Shown here: piece by piece, positions 18,758-27,261 of the stretch
Layout: each line of letters opens with the position of its first letter
Position numbering within the stretch: the stretch's first letter is position 1
NCBI RefSeq assembly: GCF_001707825.1
Contig: NZ_LYBM01000021.1
Span: 20,339 to 84,338 of the forward strand
From: Veronia pacifica
Lineage (GTDB): Bacteria; Pseudomonadota; Gammaproteobacteria; Enterobacterales; Vibrionaceae
Direction: 5' to 3'
DNA: 64,000 bases
Notes under the pieces: model-generated
What the model saw: only the letters and a program-made list of their open reading frames with translations
Database searches by the model: none
What the model was told of the DNA's origin: nothing
Program-made: the position numbers and the translations under genes

Positions 18758-19074
18758 AGTCACCTCCTGTGAAGGTCAAACACACATTAAAGTTCAAAAA
18801 CAGACTTTATTAAAAATCAGTGTGTTAATTAAACATACACAGTGAGAAACGCTTTGACCAGCTTAATGTGCGAGGTGTTAGACCAATCACAATATCCTTT
18901 GATGAAGGAAATAGGCATCGCTGGTGTAGACGAATTACCGTTTTAAATACAGTACAGGTCGGCTTTGTGTGTCTGTTGAGTATCGCGCCATTAATGGCGT
19001 GTGATTAACGTTGCCAGACGAACTTAATAAGACTTGAGATGATAAGCAGATTGTATGGAGTAGATGCTGAGAGA
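18758..19074. other. Spacer between ppnN and diguanylate cyclase gene
   Basis: About 315 bp, no reading frame of note. It contains GTTAATTAAAC-type AT dyads near 18825 and must hold the ppnN promoter on the minus strand. No intrinsic terminator for the upstream GGDEF gene was found. Confidence 0.45.
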
Positions 19075-20643
19075 TTATAACCAGATGACCTGATCACGAC
19101 CGTAAGATTTTGCTGTAGATAGGGCTGTGCTGACTCTCTCCATGACAATCTCTGGATTATCTTTTTCCCGAAAATGGCTGACACCCACTGAAACCGTGAC
19201 TTTTATTCTTTCGTTATTGCACTTGAGTGGTAGCCTGGATACGGTTTTGCATAAGTTCTGCAGGGTTTCCTGAATATCATTTTTATCAGTATCAGGGATC
19301 ACCAGAACAAACTCCTCTCCGCCAAATCGAGCAATAAAGTCGGTTTTTTGTAGGCACTGATGAATGGTTCGGGCTACAACCTGTAAGATTTTGTCCCCGA
19401 CAGTATGACCATAGCTCTCATTGATTTTACTGAAGTGATCGATATCAATCATGGCAGTTGTTAACGGAGTCTGGTAACGAAGCCAATTTCGATATTCGTG
19501 GTCGAGACGCCCATCGAGTGCGTGACGGTTGTACACTTTAGTCAGTGGATCGAGTAGGAGTTTACGTTCCTGTTCTCCGAGACGACGGCGATGCTCTGTT
19601 GTGTCTTTCGCTAGCTCTTCAAGCTTTCTCTCAGCATTTTTCAGCTGATTAATGAGGCGATCTTCGCGGTTATTCAGCTGGTGGTTGAGTTCTGATAAGG
19701 CTTCCAGCTTCTCTGTCAGCCTAAACAGCTCAGGTCTTGCCTCATCCATGGTTCTGAATCTATCTAAGCCATTGTTAATGGAATCAGCGGCACTTCTCAG
19801 CTCTCTTTGCATTACTTCCCGCTGTGCAATCAGGGTACCCGCCTCTTCAAGTGCAATATCGGTATGACTGGAAATATCTGACAGCTCATCACTGAAGCGG
19901 TTTAGCATAACTTTTGATGCATCTCTTTCCTGCTTGGTGCCAGACAGAATGAATTGCATTGCACTGAGGGTGAGCTCCATCAAGGCTTTTGGCTCAGGGC
20001 TCAGCATCAGTTGTTTTCGAATATCCAGCAATGCTTCGCCAGTCTCTCCTTCAAAATCGAGACCGCTTATCAGAGTTTGCAGTTCAGTCGATAATTGGTG
20101 AAATCGGTCAAGATCTTGCTGTTCCGATCCGCCCAGAGGGTGTCCGGGGACCGAAAGAAGTTTAACGGCTCTGTCGTAGAGCTTGAGCATTTCGGTAATA
20201 ACCCGATGATGCGAGTAGCCAGTACTTTTTGCCTGCTCTTCAAGTTGGCGGACATCGCGTTTAAGTTGGGGGGGTAAGCTGAAAAGTGCTTTCAATTGTT
20301 CTGCACTGGCAGATATCTGCTCCGCAAGTGCTTTTTTGTGCATGTCACAGTCGTTGTTGTATTTAATAACTGCTCTTTCTGCTACCGCCAACTGCGGAAT
20401 AAGCGAGCTGACATCTGCCTGTGTGTCTATTCGGTGTTTTATTTCCTTGAGAATATGCGCCTGAGAGGAGTTTTCTTTACTGTGGGATGCGATAAGACGT
20501 GATAAGAGACGTTTTAATATTGTCGTTTCCCGTCGGCACTTCAGCGATAAATCCCTGAAGGCAAGTTGTGCGTGTTCCAGCTGCCTTTCTGGAGGCTGCT
20601 TATCATCAATGGGATGAATTGAAGGAAATTTTGCTGAATGCAT
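19075..20643 (-). CDS. Diguanylate cyclase, GGEEF, with coiled-coil N-terminus
   Basis: 522 residues, cytoplasmic, no membrane segment. The first ~340 residues are mostly helical with coiled-coil runs (for example LNNREDRLINQLKNAERKLEEL), a likely signalling or dimerisation module. The C-terminal GGDEF domain is intact: DPLTKVYNRHALDGRL, ARFGGEEFVLVIP, and a final SYGRDQVI. It should make c-di-GMP from two GTP. I see no RxxD inhibitory site at the usual place before GGEEF. It lies 108 bp downstream of a TPR protein with a dead GGDEF domain on the same strand; the pair may act together. Confidence 0.9.
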   Translation of the reverse strand: MHSAKFPSIHPIDDKQPPERQLEHAQLAFRDLSLKCRRETTILKRLLSRLIASHSKENSSQAHILKEIKHRIDTQADVSSLIPQLAVAERAVIKYNNDCDMHKKALAEQISASAEQLKALFSLPPQLKRDVRQLEEQAKSTGYSHHRVITEMLKLYDRAVKLLSVPGHPLGGSEQQDLDRFHQLSTELQTLISGLDFEGETGEALLDIRKQLMLSPEPKALMELTLSAMQFILSGTKQERDASKVMLNRFSDELSDISSHTDIALEEAGTLIAQREVMQRELRSAADSINNGLDRFRTMDEARPELFRLTEKLEALSELNHQLNNREDRLINQLKNAERKLEELAKDTTEHRRRLGEQERKLLLDPLTKVYNRHALDGRLDHEYRNWLRYQTPLTTAMIDIDHFSKINESYGHTVGDKILQVVARTIHQCLQKTDFIARFGGEEFVLVIPDTDKNDIQETLQNLCKTVSRLPLKCNNERIKVTVSVGVSHFREKDNPEIVMERVSTALSTAKSYGRDQVIWL

Positions 20644-20751
20644 AACATAACCAAGGGAATTTACCCGTTCTGAGCGGACATAATGTTGCTTTCAGAACAT
20701 TAACCAAATTCTCACCTGTGATAAAGGTGTACTGGTGCTTTTATCAATTAA

Positions 20752-23022
20752 TCAAGGAAATATTTTCTCAGAACCGTGAACCGACTGCCAGTTAATACTG
20801 AGGTGTGATGACGTTCTTACCTTAACTAAGCCAGAGCTGATACATTCCAGACAGGCTTTACGAATGTCCGTATTAACAAAACTGGCTGCTGGCGCTGATT
20901 CAATAGCGCTGAGATGTACCCACTCGCTTTTGTTTGTTTCACGGCTGAGTTGTCGGGCCGCACTGGTCGCCATCAACAGTATATCCAGCAAATCCTGATC
21001 ATTGATCGTCGTATATGCTCTGGGTACGAATGGATACTCCGCCATACCAATCCGTATATTGCTATTAATATTGTTGTCACCCAAGGTACGAAGAAACTCG
21101 TCAACCAAGGCTTGCACTTTATCGGCCAGTAAAGAAGGTTCCTGATTGCTATAGGCCTGAGGCTCAATCAATACAAACATGTTATCGGAGAAGTGATACA
21201 TTCTTGAAGGCTCAACAATTTTCTTTTTGAAGAAATCTCCCAGACTTTTTTCAAGTTTTACCCCTTGCTGATAACCGTATTGCATGTGAATGGTTTTAAG
21301 GAAGGGCACCTCAAACATGGCAAAACGTAAGCGATCGCTCAGCGGCTCGTGGATCATTTCTCCCAGATACCACTGCTCAAAATGGGCGTTACTCTTTTCT
21401 ATTGAATTTGGCAGACGATCATTGAGCATCCGGAGGTTTTTCAGCCCGCTATGAGGCTGAGTGTAATAATCTTTACGCAGTTCATTAAGCTGCTCGCGGC
21501 GGAAGTTCGCCGAACGGTGCCTGAGAATAAGCAGCAGCAAAAGAACGCAAAGGCTGCCGAACAGGAAATAGTTGATTTTCTTTTGTTCAAGCAACGTATG
21601 CTCGCTTTCTTCCTGCCGGCGCTCAAGATCATCGAATTGCAACTGGCGTTCTATAACTCTTTCCCGCTGCTTAAATGATTTTGCTTCCTGTAACTGCTTT
21701 CTGTCCTGATCTCTCTCTGCCAGCTGGTCATAACGGCGCTGAATCAGTAATGCCTGATAAAAGTCGCCCTTGACCTCGTAGCAGAATGATAGTTTTTTCA
21801 AGGCCCGGGACAGTAATGCTCTGTCATTGTTCTGTTCAACAATGTTCACCGCCTGATTGAGTACCTTTATAGCCTGATCGACTTTCTGAAGCTCCATCGA
21901 CAGCTCACCCTGAAGGATATAGGCCTGAGCGAGCTTGGAAGGCTCGTCAGCAGCAATAGCCGCTGCAATAGCGTCAGAGACATACTGTTCTGCCAGCGGG
22001 TAATGCAGCAGCTCCAGATAAGTATTGGCGATAGCAACTTTTATCTCGGCTTGCTGACTCAGCCTACCTAAATCACGTTCAATATCCAGAGCATTGAAAT
22101 AATGGACGAGAGCAAAATTATAACGACGCTGAAGCTCATAAATATTGGCTAGTAAGGTTTGAGCTCGTGACAGGCCACGCATTAGTTTGAAGTGTTCGTA
22201 AAATTCTGCTGCCTGATTGGCATGAAGCAGTGCTTTATGTAGAGCGCCGCGCTGTTTATACAGTTCTGCCAGACTGATATTTGTGGTTGCAATATCGGCA
22301 ACAAATTCATTTTCACTGGCGATCCAGAAAGCACTAAGCAGCTCGGACAGTGCTTTCTCATATTGCTGTTGTGAGAGGAAATAGTTACCCAGCATGATCT
22401 GAAGACGAACTTTTAGCTGAAGATTAGGATCGGTGCCAAGTTCTTGTCGAGCGGCATCAAATTGAGCCAGTATCTCTTCTTCCGGTTCTTTCTTAGACAG
22501 GATATCGGCTTTGAGTAATGCCGCTTCGAATGCAAGCTCAGACTGACTCGGGGTTCGCGACACTTTTTCTGGAAATTGTTGAGCAAGCTCCTTCAGCAGA
22601 CGCAGTGCTTCAGTGTGATTCCGGTTGAGCTGGTAATGAAGAAGGGCCTCTGTGTAGAGAATATCCATCTTTGTCATTGTCAGTTTGTTGGCATCTGACA
22701 TTTCTTTGGCCTGCTCCAGAGCCTTCCACGCCTCTGTCGGGTTACTGAGTAAACTGTTCGCTTTGGCGATAATCAGGTACGCATAGGTAGTATTGAGGGG
22801 CGTTCTGACTGTACGGTCTGTTTCATTGGTCGTATGGGGGCGTTTGGGATTGAGGGACAATCTGCGTTGGTCGAGAAAGTTCTGTGTCATTTTTAATGAC
22901 TTGTCCGGCGCCGTTGCAAGCATGCCTTCCGCTTCCGTCAATACGGGAGCAGAATAGAGTTTTGCTAACGTGTCGGTACTAAATACCAGCGAGAGTAGAA
23001 GAATAACTGTCCGTAAACGCAT
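20752..23022 (-). CDS. TPR protein with membrane helix and degenerate GGDEF domain
   Basis: 756 residues: signal peptide (1-20), about 450 periplasmic residues of tetratricopeptide repeats (visible repeats include YEKALSELLSAFWIA, YNFALVHYFNALDIER, VDQAIKVLNQAVNIV), then a coiled coil, one membrane helix (INYFLFGSLCVLLLLLIL) and a cytoplasmic GGDEF-fold domain. PHSGLKNLRMLNDRLP takes the place of the DxLTGLxNRR motif, and the GGDEF loop reads FSDNMF, so it cannot be a cyclase. It probably senses a periplasmic state and passes it on; the active cyclase gene follows directly. Confidence 0.85.
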   Translation of the reverse strand: MRLRTVILLLSLVFSTDTLAKLYSAPVLTEAEGMLATAPDKSLKMTQNFLDQRRLSLNPKRPHTTNETDRTVRTPLNTTYAYLIIAKANSLLSNPTEAWKALEQAKEMSDANKLTMTKMDILYTEALLHYQLNRNHTEALRLLKELAQQFPEKVSRTPSQSELAFEAALLKADILSKKEPEEEILAQFDAARQELGTDPNLQLKVRLQIMLGNYFLSQQQYEKALSELLSAFWIASENEFVADIATTNISLAELYKQRGALHKALLHANQAAEFYEHFKLMRGLSRAQTLLANIYELQRRYNFALVHYFNALDIERDLGRLSQQAEIKVAIANTYLELLHYPLAEQYVSDAIAAAIAADEPSKLAQAYILQGELSMELQKVDQAIKVLNQAVNIVEQNNDRALLSRALKKLSFCYEVKGDFYQALLIQRRYDQLAERDQDRKQLQEAKSFKQRERVIERQLQFDDLERRQEESEHTLLEQKKINYFLFGSLCVLLLLLILRHRSANFRREQLNELRKDYYTQPHSGLKNLRMLNDRLPNSIEKSNAHFEQWYLGEMIHEPLSDRLRFAMFEVPFLKTIHMQYGYQQGVKLEKSLGDFFKKKIVEPSRMYHFSDNMFVLIEPQAYSNQEPSLLADKVQALVDEFLRTLGDNNINSNIRIGMAEYPFVPRAYTTINDQDLLDILLMATSAARQLSRETNKSEWVHLSAIESAPAASFVNTDIRKACLECISSGLVKVRTSSHLSINWQSVHGSEKIFP

Positions 23023-23091
23023 ACTGGTTGTCTTTGAGCCCTAATGCTTGAAGATGATTATGGCACCGAAAGAGCACGGTGCCAGAAGCTG

Positions 23092-23937
23092 TTACTGTCT
23101 TGCCAGGCGGTTGTTTTCGCTGGGTGTCTTGCCCATGTTGGTTCTGTATGGATTAATGTCCAAGCCGCCACGTCGGGTGTAGCGGGCGTACACAGTCAGG
23201 AACTCCGGTTGGCAATATTTCATTAGGTCGCAGAACATGCGTTCCACACATTGCTCGTGAAATTCATTGTGACGCCTGAATGACACAATATAGCGGAGCA
23301 GTTTTTCCCTGTTGATTTGCTTCCCTGTGTAGGCAATACGAACTGAACCCCAGTCTGGTTGATTGGTGATCAGACAATTTGACTTCAGAAGATTACTGCT
23401 CAGTGTCTCAGTCACAACATCATCGCCCGTTGCTCCCTCAAGCAAAGAAGGATCAAGCTCGTAGCTGTCGATGCTGATATCCTGATTATCAATGTTTTCA
23501 CCACCGATGCTAACAATAGGCTGATCGTCAAATTCGTCGAGTGGTAGTACAGTGACATCCACCTCTGCGCCTGCGCAGGCCGACAGATCCTTAGCCAGAG
23601 CTTCAACCACATCCTGCCATGATGAAAAACGGGTCTGGTTAAAGCTGTTCAGGTACAACTTGAATGATTTTGACTCAATAAGATTCGGACTCGAGGCTGG
23701 CAACCTGACTTCGCCCAGGGCGACCTGAGGCAGGCCTTTATCATTCAGCCACGACAGTTCATATAAACTCCAGATATCGTAACCAGTGAAAGGCAGAACG
23801 TCTTTCAGTTCTAGCTCTTCACGGTTAAGGCTACGGGGAACTGGCTGAAGCAGTTCCGGCGCGTATTGTTCCTTATATTCAGTCTGTTGACCAAGCGTCA
23901 GGTTTGCCAGCTCACTGGCATTGTCATAGTTGCTCAT
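23092..23937 (-). CDS. queF: NADPH-dependent 7-cyano-7-deazaguanine reductase
   Basis: QueF reduces the nitrile of preQ0 to the aminomethyl of preQ1 in queuosine synthesis. The 281-residue product is the long, two-domain (YqcD) type of proteobacteria. [19 protein letters not shown], the [20 protein letters not shown] segment and [13 protein letters not shown] are diagnostic; the catalytic cysteine lies in the N-terminal half. In E. coli queF sits next to syd and ppnN near csrB. Here the TPR-GGDEF pair lies between queF and ppnN, and no syd gene is present. Confidence 0.95.
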   Translation of the reverse strand: MSNYDNASELANLTLGQQTEYKEQYAPELLQPVPRSLNREELELKDVLPFTGYDIWSLYELSWLNDKGLPQVALGEVRLPASSPNLIESKSFKLYLNSFNQTRFSSWQDVVEALAKDLSACAGAEVDVTVLPLDEFDDQPIVSIGGENIDNQDISIDSYELDPSLLEGATGDDVVTETLSSNLLKSNCLITNQPDWGSVRIAYTGKQINREKLLRYIVSFRRHNEFHEQCVERMFCDLMKYCQPEFLTVYARYTRRGGLDINPYRTNMGKTPSENNRLARQ

Positions 23938-24101
23938 TACGATGTTGCCGAATTTGGATACTTGTTGCGCTGAGTGTACTTAAATTTATCAGCGCATGCT
24001 ATTTGAAACCGTATCAATAAAGAACGTATGACTGATTCGAGTGAAAAAAAGCCAATGTTTTGGGTCATTTTCGGTCAGAAAGCCTATTAACCGTTTTCTG
24101 A

Positions 24102-24374
24102 TCACTTAGACTCTAATAGCGCAATACGTGCCTCAAGTTTGCTTACCTGTTCCTCAAGGGCTCGAATGCGCTCTTTGTCACTTTGCTCGGCTGGCACTTT
24201 TTCCACTTTTGGGACAACACCATTTTTCTTCCATCGTTGTAATGCTGTGATGACCAATGGCATGGGTACTGTCACGCCCAGCCTGCTTTTTATTAGAGCA
24301 ACACTGGGCTGTTTCCCATCGTTGACCAGTTGCGAAATCGCGTCTTCCAGTGCCTGAGTATAATTAGTTGTCAT
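24102..24374 (-). CDS. Small KfrA-N-like DNA-binding protein with coiled coil
   Basis: 90 residues. The N-terminal 55 (ALEDAISQLVNDGKQPSVAL, then SRLGVTVPMPLVITALQRWK) resemble the winged-helix N-domain of KfrA-type proteins. The C-terminal 30 (RIRALEEQVSKLEARIALLE) are a short heptad coiled coil suited to dimerisation. Function unknown. It follows DUF2789 by 11 bp and is probably co-transcribed. Confidence 0.65.
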   Translation of the reverse strand: MTTNYTQALEDAISQLVNDGKQPSVALIKSRLGVTVPMPLVITALQRWKKNGVVPKVEKVPAEQSDKERIRALEEQVSKLEARIALLESK

Positions 24375-24385
24375 TGTTATTACTT

Positions 24386-24619
24386 CTATTCCTGACGAAG
24401 ACGCGCATCCAGCAAGTCGATCTGCTCACTCCAGTCAGCATCTTGTAACAGGGCTTCTGATAAAAACTGTTTCTGCGATAGTGACCAGAATGCTGCTTCC
24501 TGAAGAGGCGTTGAGGCGGATAAAGAATGTTCTGAAAGAAAATGCTCTATTGACTCACTGTCTGATGCCAGACCCAATTGGCTGAAGAGATTTTCCAAAT
24601 TATGTTTAAAAACTTCCAT
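24386..24619 (-). CDS. DUF2789 family protein
   Basis: 77 residues, all-helical, with the DUF2789 pattern: HNLENLFSQLGLASDSESIE at the start, LQEAAFWSLSQKQFLSEALL in the middle and DADWSEQIDLLDARLR at the end. No function is known. First gene of a two-gene minus-strand unit with the KfrA-N-like gene. Confidence 0.85.
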   Translation of the reverse strand: MEVFKHNLENLFSQLGLASDSESIEHFLSEHSLSASTPLQEAAFWSLSQKQFLSEALLQDADWSEQIDLLDARLRQE

Positions 24620-24872
24620 ATCGATACCTTCCCCTGTCCCAAATATAGGCGCCTGATGTCATTACCTTTATCAGGTGCTTTAAGATTTGATTTAAGCATA
24701 CGTTGAACGGCTTAATAACAGCAAGCATCATTATCAATGGAATTATCACTTTTGATTCATTGCTGAAAATGATGACCGAAATTGCCACTGAGCTTTGGCG
24801 ACAAATTCGGTAAACTGCCCGTTTTGAAGAGTCCGGCAAGTACGTAAGCCGGGATTGACAGGGTAGCAAGAT

Positions 24873-25646
24873 ATGTTTGTCGTGGAGCTGACGTTCGAAT
24901 GCTTCGATAATACCACCATCTCTGCCGTAGACCGCGCGGTTAACGGCCTGATGGATGCGCTGAGGTATAACGGCCAGGTATTGGGCCGCGAATTTCCAAT
25001 GGTAATGGGCGATGGCCTTTTTCAGGTTCGTGCAGTTTGCCCGGAACAGGATAGCCTGAACCCGGTTCACCACAGTGGGCAGGTGATGGGGGCGATGAAA
25101 AAACTGTCTGAGGCATGTTTGTTGTCGCCTAAAGTACGTGTTCTTGGCAGAGATTTGAATTCTGAGGCTAGTGCGGATAACTCGGAGCGAAGCTGGCAGG
25201 TGCTCTACACGACTTATGTTCATACCTGTTCACCGCTGCGATGTGGTGATTCACTCTTACCCATTCCTCTCTATCATTTGCCAGCCACTTTCAATGGCGA
25301 TCATAAAGCAGTGGTGAGGTGGCAGACTGAATGGCAAGCATGTGATGAAATTCAGATGGCTGGTGCCTTTAAAGCAGAGCATGCAGCGCTTGCCGAGATC
25401 ACTGAGATTGACAGTTTATTATCAATTAAAGGTTGGGATATACGAGGCAGAATAGAATACCTTACAGGTATTCCAACTTACTATTACCTCTATCGGGTTG
25501 GCGGTAAAGATCGTGATTCAGAGGAAAGTCGTTGCTGCCCCAAGTGCGGTTCAGAGTGGCGTCTCCCACAATCTCTGCATGATATTTTTGACTTCAAATG
25601 CGACCGTTGCCGCATCGTTTCCAACCTATCGTGGGACTTTCAGTAA
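24873..25646 (+). CDS. DUF2310 zinc-ribbon protein
   Basis: 257 residues. The N-terminal part (FVVELTFECFDNTTISAVDR) is an alpha/beta region conserved in gammaproteobacteria. The C-terminus ends in a zinc ribbon with two CxxC pairs, CCPKCGSEW and CDRCRI, and is described as possibly nucleic-acid-binding. The function is unproven. It is divergent from DUF2789 and lies directly upstream of the csrB pair on the same strand, but its transcript probably ends before them, since csrB1 has its own promoter. Confidence 0.85.
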   Translation: MFVVELTFECFDNTTISAVDRAVNGLMDALRYNGQVLGREFPMVMGDGLFQVRAVCPEQDSLNPVHHSGQVMGAMKKLSEACLLSPKVRVLGRDLNSEASADNSERSWQVLYTTYVHTCSPLRCGDSLLPIPLYHLPATFNGDHKAVVRWQTEWQACDEIQMAGAFKAEHAALAEITEIDSLLSIKGWDIRGRIEYLTGIPTYYYLYRVGGKDRDSEESRCCPKCGSEWRLPQSLHDIFDFKCDRCRIVSNLSWDFQ

Positions 25647-25686
25647 CTCTGAAATTCATGAGCTTCCTTTTTACGGCTGCATATGT

Positions 25687-25704
25687 TGTAAGACAAAGCT
25701 GACA
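25687..25704. promoter_or_regulatory. UvrY/GacA/VarA-type box upstream of csrB1
   Basis: Imperfect 18 bp dyad TGTAAG-N6-CTGACA matching the TGTAAG-N6-CTTACA site bound by UvrY/GacA/VarA response regulators in front of csr/rsm RNAs. Its centre is about 143 bp upstream of the csrB1 -35. Confidence 0.7.
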
Positions 25705-25838
25705 ACATCGTAGGAAAAGTCAGTGATTGGTTTGAGAAACGGTCTGGTCCTGTCAGTTTCTTAATATATTTATCAACGACATGACCCTTAGTTGCCTTTT
25801 AGTGCTGCGTTTTGGGGAAAAATAAGCGGTAGGCTGGA

Positions 25839-25866
25839 TTGTCTGAAAAGTTTCTTTAGGTAGAGT
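25839..25866 (+). promoter_or_regulatory. csrB1 promoter
   Basis: TTGTCT (25839-25844), 16 bp spacer, TAGAGT (25861-25866). GTAGGCTGG sits just before the -35 and is shared with the csrB2 promoter. The start is expected near 25873. Confidence 0.65.
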
Positions 25867-25872
25867 AGACAG

Positions 25873-26159
25873 TGTCAAAAGGAGAGGCGGCGAGGAAGGC
25901 TGCTGCTGGTATTGACAGAGAGATAATAGAATCGCATTTGTTGGCCATCAGGACGATAGCCCAAGTAGGAAGCGTAGTGGACACCCTCAGGAAGAGGACG
26001 GGATTCGTATAGGAATTGTCGTTGTCAGGATGACTGGTGCAAGGATGTGCCATTGAGGAATGAGTGAAAATATCATGGATGAAGCAAGGAGCATCGACTT
26101 GGCAGTGAAGCTGAATAGAGCCATATAGGCGTACCTCATAGTGGGTGCGCCTTTTTTTT
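25873..26159 (+). ncRNA. csrB: CsrB-family small RNA, copy 1
   Basis: About 285 nt with no coding frame but roughly 14 GGA triplets, many as AGGA or ARGGAU in predicted loops (AAGGAG, GAGGAA, CAGGACG, CAGGATG, AAGGATG, ATGGATG). That is the signature of RNAs that sequester the translational regulator CsrA. It ends in a strong terminator: a hairpin from AGGCG to CGCCT (26127-26152) followed by T8. E. coli csrB also lies in the yqcC-to-queF interval. The exact 5' end is inferred from the promoter. It is one of two tandem copies. Confidence 0.88.
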
Positions 26160-26223
26160 ATATTATTTTCAATATGTTGCTTGAAACACCATGATCTTGA
26201 GATCTTTATTCGTCTATCGGGCT

Positions 26224-26241
26224 TGTGAGAGATCTCTTACA
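26224..26241. promoter_or_regulatory. UvrY/GacA/VarA box upstream of csrB2
   Basis: Nearly perfect 18 bp palindrome TGTGAG-AGATCT-CTTACA, lying between the csrB1 terminator and the csrB2 promoter. Its centre is about 141 bp upstream of the csrB2 -35, the same distance as for csrB1. It is a strong candidate binding site for the BarA-UvrY (VarS-VarA) response regulator. Confidence 0.82.
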
Positions 26242-26373
26242 AATGTGTGGGATAAGCATGATTCAATGTTGAGAAAATGATTTTTCTTAATTATTTTTTT
26301 ATTAAAAACATGGCTTTACGAATTTTCGCAAAATAGCGACGTTAAACTGTGATCTAGATTCATTGTAGGCTGG

Positions 26374-26401
26374 TTGTTTATTTATGCTGTTCGCGTAGAG
26401 T
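26374..26401 (+). promoter_or_regulatory. csrB2 promoter
   Basis: TTGTTT (26374-26379), 16 bp spacer, TAGAGT (26396-26401), preceded by GTAGGCTGG as in csrB1. A start near 26408 gives an RNA beginning around GTCGG, like E. coli CsrB. Confidence 0.7.
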
Positions 26402-26407
26402 GTGCGT

Positions 26408-26791
26408 TGTCGGTCAGGCATGACAGGCACAGGGACCTCACCAAGTATATTGGTTATCCGAAACAAAATTTGATTCAGGATGAAACAAAGATTGGTATCG
26501 GAAACATGGATTGGATGGAACCGTTGCAGTAGATAGGATATTTACTGGTCAGGATGACAAATGGAAACGCCCGGGAAGGGTAGCATGGACACCCTCAGGA
26601 TGAGGATGAGAATCGAGGCAGGACGGCTCGATGGATCAGGAAGATCAAACGGACACCTCCAGGACGGAGAGTTAAGGACAGTGCCGAAGGATACGGCGAC
26701 TAATCAAGGATGGTGCAGGGAGCACATTCAGTAGCAGGATAGCTGCAAGTAAGACCTCAGGGCGCGACGTATGTCGCGCCCGCTCTATCTT
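26408..26791 (+). ncRNA. csrB: CsrB-family small RNA, copy 2
   Basis: About 383 nt with about 24 GGA triplets, dense CAGGATG/AGGACGG motifs and no open frame of interest; the size is close to E. coli CsrB (369 nt). It closes with a perfect nine-base hairpin GGGCGCGAC/GTCGCGCCC (26760-26781) and a weak pyrimidine-rich tail. It shares with copy 1 the block GGACACCCTCAGGA followed by GAGGA (26586-26606 here, 25979-25999 in copy 1). It should bind many CsrA dimers and relieve CsrA repression when UvrY/VarA is active. Confidence 0.9.
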
Positions 26792-26958
26792 AGTGTGGCA
26801 CTAATTTCTTAATAGTCCAGTTCAATATTCCGCACAACATACCCCGTTAAAGTTCATCACCTCACTGATTTACCAATAAAATTAGACGTTCTATCGCGAT
26901 AGTCGTATCGGTTTCCTCAAAGCGATGATATACCGAATCTGAACGAACAGTTCTGTCT

Positions 26959-27261
26959 CTATTCGGGCATTGGGTGTGGTGGGATATAAACACTCTTTAA
27001 CCTCAGACCGACCATAAGCGCATACCCTTGATAGCTATCGGCACCATTGACGGAAAACTCAAAAAAGTATCGGGTCTGAAAGTTAACGGGACCCTTTGGC
27101 CAGCCAAAAGAGTGCTCGCCACGGGCGATAGACAGCAGCTGTAAATCCAGCTGCTGACAACGCTGACGAATAAATCGCTGTGCATTCTCACTCTGACGCC
27201 GCTGCTGCCAAAAAAGAAAACAGAAGAGAGACACCGCCAGAATAGCAAGCAAATCAGTCAT
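26959..27261 (-). CDS. DUF3301 membrane-anchored protein
   Basis: 100 residues: one N-terminal membrane helix (LLAILAVSLFCFLFWQ), then a basic region with RQRCQQLDLQLLSIARG and a C-terminal beta-rich segment (TRYFFEFSVNG). It matches the DUF3301 family seen next to DUF3549 in vibrios. It overlaps the 3' end of DUF3549 by eight bases, so the two are translationally coupled. Function unknown. Confidence 0.82.
   Translation of the reverse strand: MTDLLAILAVSLFCFLFWQQRRQSENAQRFIRQRCQQLDLQLLSIARGEHSFGWPKGPVNFQTRYFFEFSVNGADSYQGYALMVGLRLKSVYIPPHPMPE

Noticed and set aside
24606..25223. 205-codon minus-strand frame overlapping DUF2310
   Set aside because: It is the antisense shadow of a well-supported gene; composition and lack of ribosome site argue against it.
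25856..26053. 65-codon minus-strand open frame inside csrB1
   Set aside because: It lies antisense to a GGA-rich small RNA, has no ribosome site and encodes a low-complexity product.
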